DNA of 64,000 nucleotides from Agrococcus pavilionensis RW1. GTDB taxonomy: Bacteria > Actinomycetota > Actinomycetes > Actinomycetales > Microbacteriaceae. Made by a program: the position numbers and the translations under genes. The stretch spans positions 62,001 through 126,000 of the forward strand of contig NZ_ASHR01000032.1 of NCBI RefSeq assembly GCF_000400485.1, in the 5' to 3' direction. Every line of letters starts with the position of its first letter. The stretch's first letter is position 1. Of the stretch, positions 28,263-36,378 are shown in pieces. The notes under the pieces were generated by a model. It did not search any database. It was not told where the DNA came from and was given only the letters and a program-made list of their open reading frames with translations.

Positions 28263-30787
28263 GCGACGAGGCCGAGCTCGACCTCGGAGTCGAGCAACGG
28301 GTGCTGCGGCACGACGCGCACGGTGTAGCCGAAGGTGCCGGCGACCGGGAGCTGCACCTGCACCTCGAAGCGGTGCGCGTCGCCCTCGACCGCGATGGGC
28401 TCGAGCGCGTAGCGGCGCGTGCTGCGCAGCTCCCCCTCCTCGGTGATCCTGCCGGCGACGACCTCGACCTTGACGTCCGACTCCGCGATGCCGTCGAGCG
28501 CGACGTAGGCGCGCACGAGCACGGTGTCGCCGATGATCGGGGGTGTGTCGACCCCCTCGACCTCGACGTGGCGCACCTCGATGCGCCCGAACGACTCCCG
28601 CATCCGCCCCGTGAACGCCGCGAGCTCGCGCCCCGCCCGGTGGCCGTCGGCCGTCGCGAGCGCCGAGGCGCGCGCCGCCGGCGCGTAGAGCCGCGAGACG
28701 TACTCGGCGAGCATCCGCTCGGCCGAGAGCTCGGGGCTCAGGGTCGCGAGCGTGTGCCGGATCGACTCGATCCACGCGGTCGGCAGGCCGCGCTCGTCGC
28801 GCTCGTAGAAGCGCGGCGCGACCTGGTGCTCGATGATCTCGTAGAGCGCGTTGGCCTCGAACGCGTCGCGCTGCGCCGCATCCATCTGCTCGTGCGCCGA
28901 CGGGATCGCCCAGCCGTTCTTGCCGTCGAAGTACTCGTCCCACCAGCCGTCGAGGATCGACAGGTTGAGCGAGCCGTTGAGCGCCGCCTTCATGCCCGAC
29001 GTGCCGCACGCCTCGAGCGGCCGCAGCGGGTTGTTGAGCCACACGTCGCAGCCCGGGTAGAGCGACTTCGCCATCGAGATGTCGTAGTTCTCGAGGAAGA
29101 CGATGCGGCCGCGCACCTCGGGCTCCTGCGAGAAGCGCACGAGCTCCTGGATGAGGCCCTTGCCAGCCTCGTCGGCCGGGTGCGACTTGCCCGCGATGAT
29201 GAGCTGCACGGGGCGCTCGGGGTGCGTGAGCAGCGCCCGCAGGCGGTCGCGGTCGTGGAGCATGAGCGTGAGCCGCTTGTAGGTCGGCACGCGGCGCGCG
29301 AACCCGATCGTCAGCACGTCGGGGTCGAGCATCGCGTCGATCCAGCGCGGGGCGACGCCCTCGTTGCGCTCGTGCTTGACGCGCGTGCGGGCGCGCGCAT
29401 CCTCGATCGTCTGCCGGCGCATCTCGTTGCGCGCCGCCCAGATCGTCTCGTCCGAGACGGCGTCGGAGGCCCAGTCGCAGCGCGTCGTGTCGAGCGTGCC
29501 GAGCTCGCGCTCGGCGAGGTGCTTGAGCACGGGCGAGGTCCAGGTGGATGCGTGCACGCCGTTGGTCACGGACGTGATCGGCAGCTCGTCGGTGTCGAAG
29601 CCGGGCCAGCGGTCCTGGAACATCGATCGGCTCACGGCGCCGTGGAGCTTCGAGACGCCGTTCGCGCGCTGCGCGATCGAGAAGCCGAGCTGCGCCATGT
29701 TGAAGATGTTCGGGTCGCTCTCGCGGCCGAGCGCGAGCACGCGGTCGACGTCGATGCCGGGCACGAGCTCGCCCGTGAGGTGGCTGCGCACGAGCTCGAC
29801 GTCGAAGCGGTCGATGCCCGCGGGCACGGGCGTGTGGGTCGTGAAGACCGTGCCGGCGCGCACGACCGCGAGCGCCTCGTCGAAGCCGAGGCCCTCGCGC
29901 GAGATGAGCTGCGACATGCGCTCGACGCCGAGGAAGCCGGCGTGGCCCTCGTTCGAGTGGAAGACGCCCGGCCGCGGCGCGCCCGTGAGCTCGCTGTAGA
30001 CGTCGAGGGCGCGCACGCCGCCGATGCCGAGCAGCAGCTCCTGCTGCAGCCGGTGCTCGCCGCCGCCGCCGTAGAGCCGGTCGGCGACGCCGCGCAGGTC
30101 GTCGTCGTTCTCGTGGATGTTCGTGTCGAGCAGGAGGAGCGGCACGCGGCCGATCGTGGCCTGCCAGATGCGCGCGTGGAGCGTGCGGCCGCCGGGGAGC
30201 GCGATCGACACGGTCGCGTGCTCGCCGTCGGGGCGCCGCAGGATGGTGAGCGGCAGGCCGTCGGGATCGAGCACGGGGTAGGCCTCCTGCTGCCAGCCCT
30301 CGCGCGAGATCGCCTGCTTGAAGTAGCCGGCCTGGTAGAAGAGGCCGACGCCGACGATCGGCACCCCGAGGTCGCTCGCGGCCTTGAGGTGGTCGCCCGC
30401 GAGGATGCCGAGGCCGCCGGAGTACTGCGGCAGCGCGCTCGTGATGCCGAACTCGGGCGAGAAGTACGCGATCGACTCGGGCACGTCCTCGAGCGACTGG
30501 TACCAGCGCGCTTGCGACAGGTAGTCGTCGAGCTCGTCGGCGAGCGCGTCGACGCGGGCGACGAAGGCGTCGTCGGCGGCGAGCTGGCCCAGCCGCTCGG
30601 TGCCGACCCAGCCCAGCAGCTGCAGCGGGTCGTGCCCGGTCGCGCGCCAGCCCTCGAGCGAGATCTCGCGGAAGAGCTCGCGGGTCGGCTCGTGCCACGA
30701 CCAGCGCAGGTTCGAGGCCAGCTGCTCGAGGCGGCGCAGGCGCTCGGGGAGGGACGTGCGGACGGTGAACTTGCGAATCGCTCTCAC
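28247..30787 (-). CDS. glgP: Alpha-glucan phosphorylase (short GlgP type)
   Basis: An 846-residue GT35 enzyme releasing glucose-1-phosphate from alpha-glucan. It has the PLP-anchoring lysine in C-G-T-S-G-M-K-A-A-L-N-G, followed by D-G-W-W-D-E-Y-F, and H-S-N-E-G-H-A-G-F in the middle. The N-terminal D-U-F3417-like segment with L-R-W-S-W-H-E-P-T is typical of the TIGR02094 branch common in actinobacteria. GTG start at 30787; TAGGCT lies 8 nt upstream. Divergent from glgE over a 62-bp gap. Confidence 0.94.
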   Translation of the reverse strand: MRAIRKFTVRTSLPERLRRLEQLASNLRWSWHEPTRELFREISLEGWRATGHDPLQLLGWVGTERLGQLAADDAFVARVDALADELDDYLSQARWYQSLEDVPESIAYFSPEFGITSALPQYSGGLGILAGDHLKAASDLGVPIVGVGLFYQAGYFKQAISREGWQQEAYPVLDPDGLPLTILRRPDGEHATVSIALPGGRTLHARIWQATIGRVPLLLLDTNIHENDDDLRGVADRLYGGGGEHRLQQELLLGIGGVRALDVYSELTGAPRPGVFHSNEGHAGFLGVERMSQLISREGLGFDEALAVVRAGTVFTTHTPVPAGIDRFDVELVRSHLTGELVPGIDVDRVLALGRESDPNIFNMAQLGFSIAQRANGVSKLHGAVSRSMFQDRWPGFDTDELPITSVTNGVHASTWTSPVLKHLAERELGTLDTTRCDWASDAVSDETIWAARNEMRRQTIEDARARTRVKHERNEGVAPRWIDAMLDPDVLTIGFARRVPTYKRLTLMLHDRDRLRALLTHPERPVQLIIAGKSHPADEAGKGLIQELVRFSQEPEVRGRIVFLENYDISMAKSLYPGCDVWLNNPLRPLEACGTSGMKAALNGSLNLSILDGWWDEYFDGKNGWAIPSAHEQMDAAQRDAFEANALYEIIEHQVAPRFYERDERGLPTAWIESIRHTLATLSPELSAERMLAEYVSRLYAPAARASALATADGHRAGRELAAFTGRMRESFGRIEVRHVEVEGVDTPPIIGDTVLVRAYVALDGIAESDVKVEVVAGRITEEGELRSTRRYALEPIAVEGDAHRFEVQVQLPVAGTFGYTVRVVPQHPLLDSEVELGLVAYAKG

Positions 30788-30837
30788 GAGTCCAGAGCCT
30801 AGTCGGCGACTGTCCGCGCGCTTGCAGGAGCGATGGG

Positions 30838-30843
30838 TAGGTT
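30838..30843 (+). promoter_or_regulatory. -10 hexamer TAGGTT for glgE
   Basis: Exactly 6 nt separate this hexamer from the GTG at 30850, while the upstream in-frame GTG at 30844 touches it. The spacing seen elsewhere in the window therefore favours the 30850 start. Confidence 0.55.
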
Positions 30844-30849
30844 GTGCTC

Positions 30850-32853
30850 GTGGCGAAGCAGATGGATGTCCTGTCCGGCCGGATCCCGGTGCTCGACCTG
30901 TACCCGCAGCAGCCCGGGAACACGTTCCCCGCGAAGGCGGTGGAGGGCGACGTCATCCCGTTCCGCGCGGTCGCGTTCCGCGAGGGTCACGACCGCATCG
31001 GCGTGACGCTCGTGCTGCGCTCCCCCTCCGGGCGCGAGCGGCGCGTGCCGATGGAGCCGCTCGGCGACGGCTTCGACCGCTGGCAGGCGCTCGCGCAGGT
31101 CGACGAGCGCGGCACGTGGCGATGGCACGTCGAGGCCTGGGCCGACGAGTGGGCGACGTGGCACCACAACGCCGAGATCAAGATCCCGGCCGGCATCGAC
31201 ACCGAGCTCATGGCCACGATCGGCGCGCAGCTGCTGAGCCGCGCGGCGAAGGGCGCGACCGGGGCCGACGCTACGCTCCTCGCGGGCGCGGCGAAGGCGC
31301 TCGGCGACTCGCGCACACCCATCCTGCAGCGCTGGGCGTCCGTCAACGACCCCGACATCCTCGACGCGGTCGACCGCCACCGCCCGCGGTCGCTCGAGAC
31401 CGCATCCGCCGAGCTCGAGCTGCGCGTCGAGCGCACGCGCGCGGCCGTCGGCGCCTGGTACGAGTTCTTCCCGCGCTCCGAGGGCGCCGAGCGGCGCAGC
31501 GACGGCTCCTGGCGCTCCGGCACCTTCGAGACGGCCGCCAAGCGCCTGCCGGCCGTCAAGGCCATGGGCTTCGACGTGCTCTACCTGCCGCCCGTGCACC
31601 CGATCGGCGAGGTCAACCGCAAGGGCCGCAACAACACCCTCACGCCGCAGCCGGGCGACCCGGGCAGCCCGTGGGCGATCGGCTCGAAGCACGGCGGTCA
31701 CGACGCGATCCACCCGGACCTCGGCACGATCGACGACTTCCGCGCGTTCGTGGCGAAGGCGGCGGATGCCGGGCTCGAGGTCGCGATGGACCTCGCCCTC
31801 CAGGCCGCGCCCGACCACCCGTGGGTCACCGAGCATCCGGAGTGGTTCACGACCCTCCCCGACGGGTCGATCGCGTTCGCCGAGAACCCGCCGAAGAAGT
31901 ACCAGGACATCTACCCGATCAACTTCGACAACGACCCCGAGGGGATCGTCGCCGAGGTGCGGCGCATCCTCGACCAGTGGATCGCGTGCGGCGTGCGCAT
32001 CTTCCGCGTCGACAACCCGCACACGAAGCCGCTGTGGTTCTGGGAGCGCATCATCCGCGAGGTGAACGAGGAGCACGGCGACATCGTCTTCCTCGCCGAG
32101 GCGTTCACGCGGCCCGCGGTCATGCAGGCGCTCGGCAAGGTCGGCTTCCAGCAGTCGTACACGTACTTCGCGTGGCGGAACACGAAGGCAGAGCTCGAGG
32201 AGTACCTGCAGGAGGTCTCGGGCGAGCAGGCCGCGTGGTTCAAGCCCGCGTTCTGGGTCAACACGCCCGACATCCTCACCGAGTACCTGCAGTTCGGCGG
32301 CGTGCCGGCGTTCAAGGTGCGAGCGGCGATCGCCTCGACCGCGGTGCCGACGTGGGGCATGTACGCCGGCTACGAGCTCATCGAGGCGGTCGCGCGGCCC
32401 GGCGCCGAGGAGGCGATCGACAACGAGAAGTACGAGCTCAAGCCGCGCGACTGGGAGCAGGCGGAGCGCAACGGCACGACGATCGCGCCGTACATCACGC
32501 GGCTCAACGAGATCCGCGCGCAGCACCCCGCGATCCGGCAGCTGTGGGCGCTCGACGTGCACTGGTCGGACGACGACGCGATCCTCGTCTACTCGAAGCG
32601 CGTCGAGGGCCGCTTCACCGAGTCGGGCGAGGACGACACGATCATCGTGGTCGCGAACGTCGACCCGCACTCCGCGCGGCAGACGACGGTGCACCTCGAC
32701 CTGACGAAGCTCGGTCTCAAGCCCGGCGACCGGTTCGAGGCGCACGACCTCATCACCGGCGAGAGCTGGACGTGGAGCGACCACAACTTCGTGCGGCTCG
32801 ACGCCTTCGTCGAGCCGGCGCACATCATCCACGTACGACGATCGGAGGCATGA
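30850..32853 (+). CDS. glgE: Alpha-1,4-glucan:maltose-1-phosphate maltosyltransferase
   Basis: A 667-residue GH13_3 enzyme that elongates alpha-glucan with maltosyl units from maltose-1-phosphate. N-terminal beta-sandwich, then L-P-P-V-H-P-I-G near residue 245, the nucleophile in I-F-R-V-D-N-P-H-T-K-P, the acid in F-L-A-E-A-F-T-R-P, and a C-terminal beta domain. The R-V-D-N-P-H-T-K-P motif distinguishes GlgE from other amylases. No treS, pep2 or glgM is in the window, so the source of maltose-1-phosphate lies elsewhere. Overlaps glgB, giving a glgE-glgB operon. Confidence 0.95.
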   Translation: MAKQMDVLSGRIPVLDLYPQQPGNTFPAKAVEGDVIPFRAVAFREGHDRIGVTLVLRSPSGRERRVPMEPLGDGFDRWQALAQVDERGTWRWHVEAWADEWATWHHNAEIKIPAGIDTELMATIGAQLLSRAAKGATGADATLLAGAAKALGDSRTPILQRWASVNDPDILDAVDRHRPRSLETASAELELRVERTRAAVGAWYEFFPRSEGAERRSDGSWRSGTFETAAKRLPAVKAMGFDVLYLPPVHPIGEVNRKGRNNTLTPQPGDPGSPWAIGSKHGGHDAIHPDLGTIDDFRAFVAKAADAGLEVAMDLALQAAPDHPWVTEHPEWFTTLPDGSIAFAENPPKKYQDIYPINFDNDPEGIVAEVRRILDQWIACGVRIFRVDNPHTKPLWFWERIIREVNEEHGDIVFLAEAFTRPAVMQALGKVGFQQSYTYFAWRNTKAELEEYLQEVSGEQAAWFKPAFWVNTPDILTEYLQFGGVPAFKVRAAIASTAVPTWGMYAGYELIEAVARPGAEEAIDNEKYELKPRDWEQAERNGTTIAPYITRLNEIRAQHPAIRQLWALDVHWSDDDAILVYSKRVEGRFTESGEDDTIIVVANVDPHSARQTTVHLDLTKLGLKPGDRFEAHDLITGESWTWSDHNFVRLDAFVEPAHIIHVRRSEA

Positions 32854-35051
32854 TGCTCGACGACGCAACCCTCCGCCGCCTCGCCGAGGGCGCGCATCCG
32901 CTGCCCCACGACCTGCTGGGCGCGCATCCGATCGACGGCTCCACGCACCTCGTGCGGGCCGTGCGCCACCTCGCCGACGCCGTCGCGGTCGTGGGCGAGG
33001 CCGAGACGCCCATGGAGCACCTCGGGCACGGGGTGTGGGAGGCCACGGTGACCGGGCCCATCCGCCCGTACCGCCTGCGCACGACCTACGGCGACGGCGG
33101 CTCGTGGGAGTCGGAGGACCCGTACCGCTTCACGCCGACGCTCGGCGAGCTCGACCTGCACCTGTGGCGCGAGGGCCGGCACGAGCAGGCGTGGAAGGTG
33201 CTCGGCTCGCGGCTGCGCGAGCACGAGGGGGTGCGGGGCGCGGCGTTCGCCGTCTGGGCGCCGAACGCGCACGCCGTGCGCATCATCGGCGACTTCAACG
33301 ACTGGGTGGGCCGCGGTCACGCGATGCGCTCGATGGGCGCGAGCGGCGTGTGGGAGCTGTTCGTGCCGGGCGAGCTCGAGCACGCCGCCTACAAGTACGA
33401 GATCCTCACCGACCACGGCTGGGTGACGCGCGCCGACCCGATGGCGCGCTACACCGAGGTGCCGCCCGCGACCGCGTCGAAGGTCGGCATGAGCCGCTTC
33501 GCGTGGAGCGACGACGAGTGGATGCGGTCCCGGGCCGCGAGGGACCCCCACAACACCCCGATGTCGGTCTACGAGCTGCACTTCGGCTCCTGGCGGCCGG
33601 GCCTCGACTACCGCGAGATGGCCGATGCGCTCATCGAGCACCTCGAGGTGACGGGGTTCACGCACGTCGAGTTCATGCCGCTCGCCGAGCACCCCTTCGG
33701 TGGCTCGTGGGGCTACCAGGTGACCGGCTACTACGCGCCGACGAGCCGCTTCGGCCACCCCGACGACATGCGCTACCTCATCGACCGGCTGCACCGCGCC
33801 GGCTACGGCGTGATCATGGACTGGGTGCCGGGCCACTTCCCGAAGGACGAGTGGGCGCTCGCGCGCTTCGACGGCCGGCCGCTCTACGAGCACCCCGACC
33901 CGCGCCGCGGCGACCAGCCCGACTGGGGCACGCACGTGTTCGACTTCGGCCGGCCGGAGGTGAAGAACTTCCTCGTGGCGAACGCCGTCTACTGGATGGA
34001 GGAGTTCCACATCGACGGGCTGCGCGTCGACGCGGTCGCCTCGATGCTCTACCTCGACTACTCGCGCAAGGACGGCGAGTGGCTGCCGAACGTGCACGGC
34101 GGGCGCGAGCACCTCGAGGCGATCGCGCTGCTGCAGGAGGTCAACGCGACGGTCTACCGCCGCTGCCCCGGCATCGTCATGATCGCGGAGGAGTCGACCT
34201 CGTGGCCGGGCGTCACGAAGCCGACGGACGTCGACGGGCTCGGCTTCGGGCTCAAGTGGAACATGGGCTGGATGCACGACACGCTCCAGTACATGGCGGT
34301 CGATCCGATGTACCGCTCGCACCACCACGGCGACATCACGTTCTCGTTCCTCTACGCGTTCTCGGAGCAGTTCGTGCTCCCGATCAGCCACGACGAGGTC
34401 GTGCACGGCAAGGGCTCGCTGCTGAACAAGATGCCCGGCGATCAGTGGCAGAAGCTCGCCTCGGTGCGCGCCTACCTGACCTTCATGTGGGCGCACCCGG
34501 GCAAGCAGCTGCTGTTCATGGGGCAGGAGTTCGGGCAGCCGAGCGAGTGGAGCGAGGCGCGCGGCCTCGACTGGTGGATCCTCGACCAGCCGGTGCACCG
34601 CGGCCTCATGTCGCTCGTCGGGCAGCTCAACCGCGTCTACCGCGAGACCGAGGCGCTCTGGCTGCGCGACAACGAGCCGGGCGGATTCGAGTGGATCGAC
34701 GGCGGGAACTCCTCCGACAACGTCGTGGCATTCCTGCGCTGGGGCGCGGACCGCGACCCGGTCGCGGCGATCGTCAACTTCTCGGGCCGCCCGATCGAGG
34801 GCTACCGGATGGGGCTGCCGTTCGCGGGCGAGTGGGAGGAGGTCGTGAACTCCGACGCCGTCGAGTTCGGCGGCTCGGGGGTCGGCAACCTCGGCACCGT
34901 GCACGCGACCGACGAGCCGTGGGGCGGCCGCCCCGCGTCGGCGACGATCACGATCCCGCCGCTCGCTGGCCTGCTCCTGAAGCCGAAGGCTGCGCCCACC
35001 CCGGCGCCCGCCGCTGCGACGAGCGAGGTGACCGCCTCCCCCGCGAAGTGA
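32853..35051 (+). CDS. glgB: 1,4-alpha-glucan branching enzyme
   Basis: A 732-residue GH13_9 enzyme forming alpha-1,6 branches. N1 and CBM48 domains first (A-F-A-V-W-A-P-N-A, I-G-D-F-N-D-W), then V-P-G-H-F-P-K-D, the nucleophile in G-L-R-V-D-A-V-A-S-M-L-Y-L-D-Y, the acid in M-I-A-E-E-S-T and L-P-I-S-H-D-E-V-V-H-G-K. GGAGG sits 4 nt before the ATG at 32853; the overlapping ATG at 32850 is too close to it. The last ~20 residues form a low-complexity Ala/Pro tail, and the final codons plus stop resemble units of the adjacent repeat array. Confidence 0.95.
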   Translation: MLDDATLRRLAEGAHPLPHDLLGAHPIDGSTHLVRAVRHLADAVAVVGEAETPMEHLGHGVWEATVTGPIRPYRLRTTYGDGGSWESEDPYRFTPTLGELDLHLWREGRHEQAWKVLGSRLREHEGVRGAAFAVWAPNAHAVRIIGDFNDWVGRGHAMRSMGASGVWELFVPGELEHAAYKYEILTDHGWVTRADPMARYTEVPPATASKVGMSRFAWSDDEWMRSRAARDPHNTPMSVYELHFGSWRPGLDYREMADALIEHLEVTGFTHVEFMPLAEHPFGGSWGYQVTGYYAPTSRFGHPDDMRYLIDRLHRAGYGVIMDWVPGHFPKDEWALARFDGRPLYEHPDPRRGDQPDWGTHVFDFGRPEVKNFLVANAVYWMEEFHIDGLRVDAVASMLYLDYSRKDGEWLPNVHGGREHLEAIALLQEVNATVYRRCPGIVMIAEESTSWPGVTKPTDVDGLGFGLKWNMGWMHDTLQYMAVDPMYRSHHHGDITFSFLYAFSEQFVLPISHDEVVHGKGSLLNKMPGDQWQKLASVRAYLTFMWAHPGKQLLFMGQEFGQPSEWSEARGLDWWILDQPVHRGLMSLVGQLNRVYRETEALWLRDNEPGGFEWIDGGNSSDNVVAFLRWGADRDPVAAIVNFSGRPIEGYRMGLPFAGEWEEVVNSDAVEFGGSGVGNLGTVHATDEPWGGRPASATITIPPLAGLLLKPKAAPTPAPAAATSEVTASPAK

Positions 35052-35069
35052 CCGCCGCCTCCCGCGGCT

Positions 35070-35209
35070 GAGCGGTCATTCCCGCACGTGAGTGGCGCCT
35101 CCCGCGTTCGAGTGGCGCCGCTCGCGTCTGAGTGGCGCCTCCCGCATTCGAGTGGTCACTTCCGCGTCTGAGTGGTCACTTCCGCGTCTGAGTGGTCACT
35201 CCACGCGCG
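35070..35209 (+). repeat. 20-bp repeat array A, forward half (7 units)
   Basis: Seven head-to-tail units of exactly 20 nt, all beginning GAG(T/C)GG. Units 2-4 read GAGTGGCGCC-TCCCGC plus a variable end; units 5-7 read GAGTGGTCAC-TTCCGCGTCT or variants. Degenerate copies continue leftwards to and probably into the glgB 3' end (35025-35069). No coding potential is evident. Confidence 0.93.
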
Positions 35210-35260
35210 GACGGCCGAGCGCGAACGACCGCTCAAGTGCAGGCGTGACCGAGCCCATCC

Positions 35261-35420
35261 CGGACTGACCACTCACATCCCGGAGTGACCACTCACCTGC
35301 CGGAGTGACCACTCACCCGCGGGAGTGACCACTCACCTGCCGGAGGCGCCACTCACCTGCCGGAGGCGCCACTCACCTGCCGGAGGCGCCACTCACCTGC
35401 CGGAGGCGCCACTCGAGCCG
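35261..35420 (-). repeat. 20-bp repeat array A, inverted half (8 units)
   Basis: Eight 20-nt units in the opposite orientation. Four inner ones carry GTGACCACTC (35261-35340) and four outer ones are GGCGCCACTC forms (35341-35420), three of them identical over 20 nt. The order of the two subtypes mirrors the forward half, so like faces like around a ~50-bp degenerate centre (35210-35260). Together with the forward half it fills the 388-bp gap between the convergent glgB and thioredoxin-domain genes. Confidence 0.93.
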
Positions 35421-35439
35421 CAGCGGGCCGCGGCAGGCG

Positions 35440-36378
35440 TCAGTAGAGGAGGGCCGTGAGGCGCTTGCGGGCCGCGACGACGCGCGGGTCGTCGAGGCCG
35501 ACGATCTCGAAGTGGTCGAGGAGGCGCAGCCGCACGTCCTGCTTCTCGTCGCCCGAGAGCGTCGCCATGAGCTCGAGCAGCCGCAGGAACGCATCCTCGA
35601 CGTGCCCGCCCGAGAGGTCGAGATCGGCCGCGAGCATCTGCGCGTCGATGTCGCGCGGGTCCGCGGCCGCGGCCGCGCGCACCTCGTCGGCGCTCTTGCC
35701 CTGCAGGCGCGAGAGCAGGCTCACCTGCGCGAGGCCGGCGATCGCCTCGGCGTCGCGCGGGTTCTGCGCGATCGCCTTCTCGAACGCGGCGATCGCGGCC
35801 GGCAGGTCGCCGATCTCGAGCGCGTCGTACGCCTCCTGGTGCAGCGGCGGCACCGGCTCGGGCGCGGGCTCCGCGGGAGCCTCCTCGCCGTCGCCGACGG
35901 GGACGCGCCCCGTGATGCCCTGCTGCTCGGCGAACGCGAGCACCTGCTCGAGCACGTCCTTCACCTGCTCCTCCGGCAGCGCGCCGGTGAAGAGCGGCGC
36001 CGGCCGGCCCCCGATGACAGCCGCGACCGTCGGGATCGACTGCGCGTTGAACGCCTGCACGAGCTGCGGGTTGGCGTCGGCGTCGACCTTCGCGAGCACG
36101 AGGCGGCCGCCGTGGCCCTCGATGAGGCGCTCGAGCACGGGCGAGAGCTGCTTGCACGGCCCGCACCACTCGGCCCAGATGTCGATGATGACCGGCACGC
36201 GGTTCGAGAGCTCGACGACCTGCGCGAAGTCCGCGTCGGTGACGTCGATGATCGCGCTCGGCACCCCTCCGGGCGCTCCGCCGCTCGCGGGCGCGGCCGC
36301 TGGCTGCTCGTGGCGGGCGGCGAGGGCCGACAGGTCGACCGCTCCCCCCATCGACGCTGGCAGTCGAGCCTCCGACAT
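35440..36378 (-). CDS. Thioredoxin-domain protein with TPR tail (CnoX/YbbN-like co-chaperone)
   Basis: A 312-residue cytoplasmic protein. After a ~45-residue linker comes a thioredoxin fold with I-I-D-I-W-A-E-W-C-G-P-C-K-Q (CxxC intact) and S-I-P-T-V (cis-Pro), then an Ala/Pro/Glu linker and a C-terminal TPR-like helical region (E-A-Y-D-A-L-E-I-G-D-L-P-A-A-I-A-A-F-E-K-A). This is the YbbN/CnoX architecture, a holdase that protects proteins from oxidation in other bacteria. The ATG overlaps the preceding gene's stop by one base. Confidence 0.86.
   Translation of the reverse strand: MSEARLPASMGGAVDLSALAARHEQPAAAPASGGAPGGVPSAIIDVTDADFAQVVELSNRVPVIIDIWAEWCGPCKQLSPVLERLIEGHGGRLVLAKVDADANPQLVQAFNAQSIPTVAAVIGGRPAPLFTGALPEEQVKDVLEQVLAFAEQQGITGRVPVGDGEEAPAEPAPEPVPPLHQEAYDALEIGDLPAAIAAFEKAIAQNPRDAEAIAGLAQVSLLSRLQGKSADEVRAAAAADPRDIDAQMLAADLDLSGGHVEDAFLRLLELMATLSGDEKQDVRLRLLDHFEIVGLDDPRVVAARKRLTALLY

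Noticed and set aside
27197-30802. 1,201-codon plus-strand open frame antisense to glgP
   Set aside because: It lacks recognisable domains and begins inside glgX in another frame; the GlgP protein opposite is complete.
26673-30956. 1,427-codon open frame on the minus strand, partly in register with glgP's antisense
   Set aside because: It runs opposite glgX and through glgP in another frame, with Arg/Ala/Gly-only composition. It is a high-GC shadow; the real genes there have full catalytic motifs.
30600-32852. 750-codon in-frame extension upstream of glgB
   Set aside because: It overlaps glgE in another frame. The GGAGG-ATG at 32853 and the family start give the real GlgB N-terminus.
35070-35420. 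Possible CRISPR array
   Set aside because: Units are 20 nt with no constant repeat/unique spacer alternation, orientation flips in the middle, and no cas gene is present.
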